In this document: piece after piece, positions 58,247 to 64,000 of the stretch
Layout of the letters: each line of letters begins with the position of its first letter
Numbering within the stretch: position 1 is the first letter of the stretch
Assembly: GCA_014649555.1 (NCBI GenBank)
Contig: BMTG01000013.1
Location: 1 to 64,000 of the forward strand
Length of the DNA stretch: 64,000 bases
Direction: 5' to 3'
From: Streptomyces globisporus
GTDB lineage: Bacteria > Actinomycetota > Actinomycetes > Streptomycetales > Streptomycetaceae
Notes under the pieces: model-generated
What the model was told of the DNA's origin: nothing
Seen by the model: the letters and a program-made list of their open reading frames with translations, nothing else
Database searches by the model: none
Program-made: the position numbers and the translations under genes

Positions 58247-58735
58247 GTGAAGCAACTACGGCTCGGGGTACTGGCGGGCCTCTTCGCCGCCGCCGGTGTC
58301 CTCTCCTGGGGCGGGGCCCGCCTCTGGGACTCCTTCGGCACCCTGCCGAGCGTCCCGCTGGCCGCGTCGATCGTGCTCGCCGTGATCGCGGTGATCCTCC
58401 TCGCGACCGCCCTCTCCACCCGCACCCGCCTCCGCGCCCAACGCGAACGCCGCCCCGGCGCCAAGGGCGTCGAGCCCCTGTTCGCGGCCCGCGCGGTCGT
58501 CTTCGGCCAGGCGAGCGCCCTGGTCGCCGCCCTGGTCGCCGGCCTGTACGGCGGCACCGGCGTCTTCCTCCTGAGCTACCTCGACATCCCGCCCCGCCGC
58601 GACCAGGCGATCTACGCGGGCGCGGCGGTGATCGCCGGCATCGGCGTCATCGCGGCCGCCCTCTTCCTGGAACGCGTCTGCCGCCTCCCGGAGGACGGCA
58701 ACGACCACGACGGCACGGGCACGGCGGCGGCGTAA
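58247..58735 (+). CDS. DUF3180 membrane protein
   Basis: 162 residues from a GTG. Four hydrophobic helices: LGVLAGLFAAAGVLSWGGAR, VPLAASIVLAVIAVILLATA, GQASALVAALVAGLYGGTGV, and AAVIAGIGVIAAALFLERVC, with a charged loop LRAQRERRPGAKGVEPLFAA. The DUF3180 family typically accompanies folate genes in actinobacteria; its job is unknown, possibly transport or membrane support. Convergent with folE. Confidence 0.88.
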   Translation: MKQLRLGVLAGLFAAAGVLSWGGARLWDSFGTLPSVPLAASIVLAVIAVILLATALSTRTRLRAQRERRPGAKGVEPLFAARAVVFGQASALVAALVAGLYGGTGVFLLSYLDIPPRRDQAIYAGAAVIAGIGVIAAALFLERVCRLPEDGNDHDGTGTAAA

Positions 58736-58800
58736 CGCACGACGGGGGCCTTGCTGCCGCGCTTCCCCGGCCGCCGGGCCCTCATGCGTTCTCCGGGGCG

Positions 58801-59406
58801 TCAGTTCGCCATGATGAGGCTCATCGCCTCGGCGCGGGTCGCGGGGTCGCGGAGTTGGCCGCGCACCGCGGAGGTCAGGGTCTTCGCGCCCGGCTTGCGG
58901 ATCCCGCGCATCGACATGCACATGTGCTCGCACTCGACGACGACGATGACGCCGCGCGGCTCCAGGATCGACATCAGGGATTCGGCGATCTGGGTCGTCA
59001 GCCGCTCCTGTACCTGCGGACGGCGGGCGTAGACGTCGACCAGCCGGGCCAGCTTGGACAGGCCGGTGATCTTACCGGAGGAGGCGGGGATGTACCCGAC
59101 GTGCGCGACGCCCCTGAACGGCACCAGATGATGTTCACAGGTCGAGAACACCTCGATGTCCTTGACGAGCACCATCTCGTCGTGACCCAGGTCGAACGTG
59201 GTCGTCAGGACGTCCTCGGGCTGCTGGTACAGACCCGCGAATATCTCCTTGTAAGCCCGCGCCACCCGCCCCGGGGTCTCCCGCAGGCCCTCGCGGTCCG
59301 GGTCCTCTCCGACGGCGAGCAGCAGTTCGCGTACGGCTGCCTCTGCCCGCTTCTCGTCGAACTCGCCGATCGAACCCTGGCCGTCCAGCGTCACCGGGTC
59401 GGTCAT
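58801..59406 (-). CDS. folE: GTP cyclohydrolase I
   Basis: 201 residues. First step of folate synthesis, GTP to dihydroneopterin triphosphate. Zinc ligands are in [20 protein letters not shown], and [20 protein letters not shown] holds the third Cys; [15 protein letters not shown] completes the active site. Length is typical of the short actinobacterial form. Its transcription is separate from ftsH: a rho-independent terminator lies just upstream. Together with folP, folB and folK it completes most of the pathway locally. Confidence 0.97.
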   Translation of the reverse strand: MTDPVTLDGQGSIGEFDEKRAEAAVRELLLAVGEDPDREGLRETPGRVARAYKEIFAGLYQQPEDVLTTTFDLGHDEMVLVKDIEVFSTCEHHLVPFRGVAHVGYIPASSGKITGLSKLARLVDVYARRPQVQERLTTQIAESLMSILEPRGVIVVVECEHMCMSMRGIRKPGAKTLTSAVRGQLRDPATRAEAMSLIMAN

Positions 59407-59473
59407 CTGTGCCTCGTTCCTTGTGCCGTTCCGTGCGCGGGTTCGCGATCGGACATCGCGGGCATACGGAAAA

Positions 59474-59510
59474 GCCGCGCCCCCACAGGCTAGAACCTGG
59501 GGGGCGCGGC
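59474..59510 (-). terminator. Rho-independent terminator of ftsH
   Basis: On the minus strand a 15-bp GC stem (one bulge) with a loop around ttctag ends in ggc followed directly by tttt (complement of 59470-59473), the classic hairpin plus U-tract. Lies 61 bp beyond the ftsH stop and 67 bp before the folE start. Confidence 0.85.
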
Positions 59511-59571
59511 GTGCATTCCGGAACCGGTGCGGTGGCCCGTGACGGGCGTCTCACCTGGCGTGGAGCGCGGA

Positions 59572-61629
59572 CTAGCTGTTGTTGTCCGGACGGTCCTCGG
59601 GGATCGTCTCGGTGGACGGGGTGATGTCCTTGGTCAGGTCCGCCGGGGCGATCTCCGGCGGGGTGGCCGAGCCGTTGGCGCTGCCGTTGGTGAGGGCGAG
59701 CTCCTTGGGCGAGAGCACCGGGGGCCGCGTCGACGGGGTGCGTCGGGCGGATCCGGTCCAGGCCGGGCGGGCGGGGCGCTTGACGATGGGGGCGAAGATC
59801 TCGGCGATCTCGTCCTTGCCGAGCGTCTCCTTCTCCAGCAGTTCGAGCACCAGGGCGTCGAGGATGTCGCGGTTCTCGACGAGGATCTCCCACGCGTCGT
59901 TGTGGGCGGTCTCGATGAGCTTCTTGACCTCCTCGTCGACCAGGGCCGCGACCTCTTCCGAGTAGTCGCGCTGGTGGCCCATCTCGCGGCCCAGGAAGGG
60001 CTCCGAGTTGTCGCCGCCGAACTTGATCGCGCCGAGGCGTTCCGTCATGCCGTACTGCGTGACCATCGCGCGGGCCGTCGCCGTGGCCTTCTCGATGTCG
60101 TTCGCCGCACCGGTGGTCGGGTCGTGGAAGACCAGCTCCTCGGCCGCGCGCCCGCCCAGCATGTATGCCAGCTGGTCGAGCATCTCGTTGCGGGTCGTGG
60201 AGTACTTGTCCTCCTCCGGGAGCACCATCGTGTAACCGAGGGCGCGGCCGCGGGAGAGGATCGTGATCTTGTGGACCGGGTCCGACTGGGGGGAGGCCGC
60301 CGCGACCAGGGCGTGTCCGCCCTCGTGGTACGCGGTGATCTTCTTCTCCTTCTCGGACATGATCCGGGTCCGCTTCTGCGGGCCCGCCACGACACGGTCG
60401 ATCGCCTCGTCGAGGCTCTCGTTGTCGATGAGCTTCTTGTCGCTGCGCGCCGTCAGGAGCGCCGCTTCGTTGAGCACGTTCGACAGGTCGGCACCGGTGA
60501 AGCCGGGCGTGCGCCGGGCGACGGCGCCGAGGTCGACGCCCTCCGCGACGGGCTTGCCCTTCTGGTGCACCTTGAGGATCTCCAGGCGGCCCTGCATGTC
60601 GGGGCGGTCGACCGCGATCTGCCGGTCGAAGCGGCCCGGGCGCAGGAGCGCCGGGTCGAGGATGTCCGGACGGTTCGTGGCGGCGATCAGGATGACGCCG
60701 CCCTTCACGTCGAACCCGTCCATCTCGACGAGCAGCTGGTTGAGCGTCTGCTCGCGCTCGTCGTGACCGCCGCCCATGCCGGCGCCGCGGTGGCGGCCGA
60801 CGGCGTCGATCTCGTCGACGAAGACGATCGCCGGGGCGTTCGCCTTGGCCTGCTCGAAGAGGTCACGCACGCGGGAGGCACCGACACCGACGAACATCTC
60901 GACGAAGTCGGAACCGGAGATCGAGTAGAACGGGACGCCCGCCTCGCCGGCGACGGCGCGGGCGAGCAGCGTCTTGCCCGTACCGGGCGGGCCGTAGAGC
61001 AGGACGCCCTTGGGGATCTTGGCGCCGACGGCCTGGAACTTCGCCGGCTCCTGGAGGAACTCCTTGATCTCGTGGAGTTCCTCGACGGCCTCGTCGGACC
61101 CCGCCACGTCGGCGAAGGTCGTCTTGGGGGTGTCCTTGGTGATCAGCTTGGCCTTGGACTTGCCGAACTGCATGACCTTGGAACCGCCGCCCTGCATCTG
61201 ATTCATCAGAAACAGGAAGACGACCACGATGAGGACGAAGGGCAGCAGCGAGAGGAGGATCGAGACGAACGGGGACTGCTTCGACGGCGAGACGGTGTAA
61301 CCCTTCTCGATGTCACCCGCCTCGAACTTCGTCTGCAGCGTGTCGGCGAGCTCGACGCCCTGGTTGCCGATGTAGCTCGCCTGGAACTTGCTGCCGGACT
61401 CGCCTTCGAGCTTCTGGCCGTCCTTCAGTTCGATCTTGAGGATTTGTTCGTCACCGGTGGTCAGCTTGGCCTGCTCCACCTGGTCCTTGCTGATCGCCTG
61501 GATCACCTTGCCGGTGTCCACCGTCTTGTAGCCGCCCGACGAGCCGACGACCTGCATCAACACGACCACGGCGAGGACGGCCAGCACGATCCACATGACC
61601 GGCCCACGGAAGTATCGCTTCACGTCCAT
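59572..61629 (-). CDS. ftsH: ATP-dependent zinc metalloprotease FtsH
   Basis: 685 residues. Membrane-bound AAA protease that degrades damaged or regulatory membrane and soluble proteins. Two helices ([20 protein letters not shown] and [20 protein letters not shown]) flank the extracytoplasmic domain. AAA Walker A is [20 protein letters not shown], Walker [19 protein letters not shown], and the zinc site is HEGGH (435-439, [13 protein letters not shown]). The C-terminal tail is Pro/Thr-rich and acidic. Starts at ATG, with an alternative GTG two codons in. Ends at a canonical terminator. Confidence 0.97.
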   Translation of the reverse strand: MDVKRYFRGPVMWIVLAVLAVVVLMQVVGSSGGYKTVDTGKVIQAISKDQVEQAKLTTGDEQILKIELKDGQKLEGESGSKFQASYIGNQGVELADTLQTKFEAGDIEKGYTVSPSKQSPFVSILLSLLPFVLIVVVFLFLMNQMQGGGSKVMQFGKSKAKLITKDTPKTTFADVAGSDEAVEELHEIKEFLQEPAKFQAVGAKIPKGVLLYGPPGTGKTLLARAVAGEAGVPFYSISGSDFVEMFVGVGASRVRDLFEQAKANAPAIVFVDEIDAVGRHRGAGMGGGHDEREQTLNQLLVEMDGFDVKGGVILIAATNRPDILDPALLRPGRFDRQIAVDRPDMQGRLEILKVHQKGKPVAEGVDLGAVARRTPGFTGADLSNVLNEAALLTARSDKKLIDNESLDEAIDRVVAGPQKRTRIMSEKEKKITAYHEGGHALVAAASPQSDPVHKITILSRGRALGYTMVLPEEDKYSTTRNEMLDQLAYMLGGRAAEELVFHDPTTGAANDIEKATATARAMVTQYGMTERLGAIKFGGDNSEPFLGREMGHQRDYSEEVAALVDEEVKKLIETAHNDAWEILVENRDILDALVLELLEKETLGKDEIAEIFAPIVKRPARPAWTGSARRTPSTRPPVLSPKELALTNGSANGSATPPEIAPADLTKDITPSTETIPEDRPDNNS

Positions 61630-61800
61630 CCATACGGAGCGAAGACGCCCCGTCCCTCCTGCCCGTAGGTAAATGCTGCTGTTTGAAAAGAGTGTTCTTC
61701 GGACGGTACCCCAGCATGGGCACCCGCGACCGCTGGGTGCAGCGGAGAAACCAGCTTTCGAAGCTCCAACGGCCCGGAGGCGGTGAGGGTTCCCCTGGGG

Positions 61801-62355
61801 TCAGCCGCCGTAGACGTGCGGGGCCAGCGTGCCGACGAAGGGCAGGTTGCGGTACTTCTCCGCGTAGTCCAGCCCGTAGCCGACGACGAACTCGTTGGGG
61901 ATGTCGAAACCGATCCATTTCACATCGATCGCGACCTTTGCGGCATCCGGCTTGCGCAGCAGGGTGCAGACCTCCAGCGAGGCCGGCTCCCGCGAGCCCA
62001 GGTTGGACAGCAGCCAGGACAGCGTCAGTCCGGAGTCGATGATGTCCTCGACGATCAGGACGTGCTTGCCCTTGATGTCGGTGTCGAGGTCCTTGAGGAT
62101 CCGCACGACGCCGGAGGACTGGGTGCCCGCCCCGTACGAGGAGACGGCCATCCAGTCCATCGTGACGGGGGTGGACAGCGCGCGCGCCAGGTCCGCCATG
62201 ACCATCACCGCGCCCTTGAGGACGCCGACGATCAGCAGGTCCTTGCCCGCGTACTCCGCGTCGATCTTCGCGGCCAGCTCGACGAGCTTCGCGTCGATCT
62301 CTTCCTTGGTGAGGAGCACCGACTGAAGGTCGGTACCCATGTCCTTCTCGTTCAC
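61801..62355 (-). CDS. hpt: Hypoxanthine(-guanine) phosphoribosyltransferase
   Basis: 184 residues from a GTG at 62355 (an ATG at 62340 is possible). Purine salvage: hypoxanthine or guanine plus PRPP. The PRPP loop is [40 protein letters not shown] and [20 protein letters not shown] complete the site. Sits between tilS and ftsH, the order seen widely in Gram-positive bacteria. Confidence 0.96.
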   Translation of the reverse strand: MNEKDMGTDLQSVLLTKEEIDAKLVELAAKIDAEYAGKDLLIVGVLKGAVMVMADLARALSTPVTMDWMAVSSYGAGTQSSGVVRILKDLDTDIKGKHVLIVEDIIDSGLTLSWLLSNLGSREPASLEVCTLLRKPDAAKVAIDVKWIGFDIPNEFVVGYGLDYAEKYRNLPFVGTLAPHVYGG

Positions 62356-62448
62356 CCACGTCTCTTTCTGTGCTGCCGACGGCCCGGCCCTCCGGTCCGG
62401 GTGTGCCCGGGCCGGCGGCGGTTCGTCTGCACTTCAGCCGCTCGCGCG

Positions 62449-63561
62449 TCAGCTCTGCCGAATGACCAGTCTGCCACCCTGCCGCAGCGCCTCGACGCGG
62501 CCGGGCAGGTTGATGGCCCGCTGGCCGCGCCAGCCGGTGATCAGGCGGTCGACTTCTTCGAGGTGCCGGGCGAAGAGGGAGCCGGCGGGCGCACCGGCCT
62601 CGATCAGGGCGCGGCGCAGCACCCGGCGGCGAACGGCGGGGGGCAGGGCGTAGAGCCCCGCGCACTCCAGGCGGCCGGTCTCGTCGCGTACGGACAGCTC
62701 GGCCTCGGCGGCCCAGGTGTCCAGGGCGTCGGCGTCGTCGCGGGAGAGCTGGGCGGTGCGGGCGAGGGCTTCGACGACGCCTTTGCCGAGCGCCTTCTCC
62801 AGGGCGGGCAGCCCTTCGTGGCGGAGCCGGGAGCGGGTGTAGGCGGGGTCGATGTTGTGCGGGTCGTCCCAGACGGGGATCGACTGGACCAGGCAGGCCT
62901 TGCGGGCGGTCTGCCGGTCGAGCTGGAGGAAGGGGCGGCGGTAGCGGCCGGCCGGTCCGGAGGCGGCGGCCATGCCGGAGAGCGAGCGGATGCCGGAGCC
63001 GCGGGCGAGACCGAGGAGGACGGTCTCGGCCTGGTCGTCGCGGGTGTGGCCGAGGAGGACGGCGGCGGCGCCGTGGCGTTCGGCGGCGGCGTCCAGCGCG
63101 GCGTAGCGGGCGTCGCGGGCGGCGGCCTCGGGGCCGCCCTCGCGTCCGACGTGCACGGCGACGGCCTCGACGGGGTCGAGGTCCATGGCGGTGAGCCGGG
63201 TCACGACCTCGGCGGCGCGGAGGCCGGAGCCCGGCTGGAGGTTGTGGTCGACGGTGATGCCGCCGGCCCGGACGTCGAGCTTGCGGGCCTCGAAGGCGAG
63301 CGCGGAGGCGAGCGCCATGGAGTCGGCGCCGCCGGAGCAGGCGACGAGGACGAGCGGGGTGTCGGGCCGTTCGGGGAGGGCGGTGAGGGAGCCGCCCGAG
63401 GCGCCGGCCTCGGCGTAGGGGGAGCCGGCGGCGTGCGCGGGGCGCCTGGCCGCTTCGGCGGGCCGGTCGTGGCCGGCGTTCCGCTGGAATTCTGTGATGA
63501 CGTCGTGGAGTACGCGGCGGACCGCCAGGCGTATCGCCGCGACCGCAGGATGGGGACCCAT
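62449..63561 (-). CDS. tilS: tRNA(Ile)-lysidine synthase
   Basis: 370 residues from the ATG at 63561 with aaggg upstream. Puts lysidine at the wobble C of tRNA-Ile(CAU), making it read AUA; essential. The PP-loop [20 protein letters not shown] and [20 protein letters not shown] are clear, and [20 protein letters not shown] follows. The C-terminal part ([20 protein letters not shown]) is shorter than in E. coli, as usual in actinobacteria. Precedes hpt by 93 bp on the same strand. Confidence 0.95.
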   Translation of the reverse strand: MGPHPAVAAIRLAVRRVLHDVITEFQRNAGHDRPAEAARRPAHAAGSPYAEAGASGGSLTALPERPDTPLVLVACSGGADSMALASALAFEARKLDVRAGGITVDHNLQPGSGLRAAEVVTRLTAMDLDPVEAVAVHVGREGGPEAAARDARYAALDAAAERHGAAAVLLGHTRDDQAETVLLGLARGSGIRSLSGMAAASGPAGRYRRPFLQLDRQTARKACLVQSIPVWDDPHNIDPAYTRSRLRHEGLPALEKALGKGVVEALARTAQLSRDDADALDTWAAEAELSVRDETGRLECAGLYALPPAVRRRVLRRALIEAGAPAGSLFARHLEEVDRLITGWRGQRAINLPGRVEALRQGGRLVIRQS

Positions 63562-63759
63562 GTCCGGTGCCCTTCGTGGAGTTCGGGAAGTGCGTCGAGC
63601 GCCGGAACGCGTGAGTCCCGTCACTCAGAGTGCGTCGATGGTGACAGAGGCAAGCTGTTCATCGAGCATTGCACGCCTTCCCGGGCCTCCATGGTCCCTC
63701 GGATGGGTGATTGGGGGGCGAATATCGGTCCCTCGCGCGTATGCCGGACGGCCCGACGG

Positions 63760-64000
63760 TCAGGATTCGGCCTTACGGTGCACGCGCGCGACCCAGTCGG
63801 CGGGCTTGGCGATCTCGGCCTTGGTCGGGAGGGTGTTGGGCGAGGTCCAGACGCGGTTGAAGCCGTCCATGCCGACCTCGTCGACGACCGACCGTACGAA
63901 CTTCTCGCCGTCCTTGTACTGGCGGAGCTTGGCGTCGAGGCCGAGGAGCTTGCGCAGGGCCTGGTCGAGGCGGCCGGCGCCCTGGGCGCGGCGCTGCTGG
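63760..64000 (-). CDS. Zinc-dependent metalloprotease, DUF2342 family (C-terminal part)
   Basis: Only the last 79 codons are inside the window; the 5' part continues to the right. They read QQRRAQGAGRLDQALRKLLG, then LDAKLRQYKDGEKFVRSVVD, EVGMDGFNRVWTSPNTLPTK and AEIAKPADWVARVHRKAES. This C-terminus is typical of the actinobacterial DUF2342 metalloprotease-like proteins that lie next to tilS; the HExxH zinc motif would be in the missing part. Upstream of tilS on the same strand with a 198-bp gap. Confidence 0.8.
   Translation of the reverse strand, partial: QQRRAQGAGRLDQALRKLLGLDAKLRQYKDGEKFVRSVVDEVGMDGFNRVWTSPNTLPTKAEIAKPADWVARVHRKAES

Overview
The window is chromosomal Streptomyces (or very close actinomycete) DNA. 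GC content is very high, GTG starts are common, stop/start overlaps of the ATGA and GTGA type are frequent, and the gene content is a Streptomyces core block: sigE-cseABC, disA-radA, an lsr2-type nucleoid protein, clpC, an NDUFAF7-like methyltransferase beside a solo nuoD, and folate genes beside ftsH-hpt-tilS. From memory the order resembles the S. coelicolor SCO33xx-SCO34xx region; this was not checked by search. No tRNA, insertion sequence, phage or CRISPR array was seen.

Layout. 1-480: leader and promoters of an rRNA operon that runs leftwards out of the window. 0.5-4.1 kb: proC, an ABC-2 exporter, a small membrane protein and an SH3-like secreted-type protein. 4.2-6.4 kb: Ser/Thr kinase with a PQQ beta-propeller sensor. 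6.6-12.2 kb: ilvD, a TetR regulator, a TIM-barrel isomerase, Ppx/GppA phosphatase and a Cys-rich protein. 12.3-19.4 kb: an odd sigma/anti-sigma-like membrane protein, radA, disA, a repeat-rich gap, a membrane-anchored protein and mutY. 19.6-23.3 kb: the sigE-cseA-cseB-cseC cell-envelope stress operon, with a 24-bp tandem repeat between cseB and cseC. 23.5-24.2 kb: M23 peptidase.

24.7-28.2 kb is the accessory highlight. It is a two-gene unit, a small Trypco2-like protein translationally coupled to a 1045-residue trypsin-NACHT-LRR STAND ATPase. It looks like an Avs/NACHT-type conflict system, and it carries a rare TTA codon that may tie it to bldA and development. It sits between core genes and ends at a strong hairpin in front of clpC.

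28.2-36.4 kb: clpC, an SCO3374-like protein, lsr2, argA-type acetyltransferase, a BlaI-type regulator, small proteins, coaX and nadC. 36.5-40.1 kb: nadB, panC and a DUF2520 protein, forming with nadC-coaX a leftward NAD/CoA cofactor cluster. 40.3-45.0 kb: threonine aldolase-like enzyme, an ArsR/DUF5937 regulator with a palindromic operator, and a LuxR/histidine-kinase pair. 45.1-47.3 kb: NDUFAF7/MidA-type methyltransferase followed by nuoD. 47.4-52.4 kb: coiled-coil membrane protein and an OpuC-like osmolyte ABC importer. 52.5-55.6 kb: a secreted-esterase-like membrane protein diverging from an MprF-like gene that has a sigma-E-like promoter. 55.6-59.4 kb: folP, an NTF2-like gene, folB, folK, a DUF3180 protein and folE. 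59.6-64 kb: ftsH, hpt, tilS and the C-terminal end of a DUF2342 metalloprotease.

Functional themes are cell-envelope stress (sigE-cse, M23, MprF-like, S/T kinase), genome and second-messenger control (disA, radA, mutY, lsr2), cofactor synthesis (NAD, pantothenate/CoA, folate) and protein quality control (clpC, ftsH). A family of short dispersed repeats sits at several 3' gene ends. Many strong GC-rich hairpins mark transcription ends.
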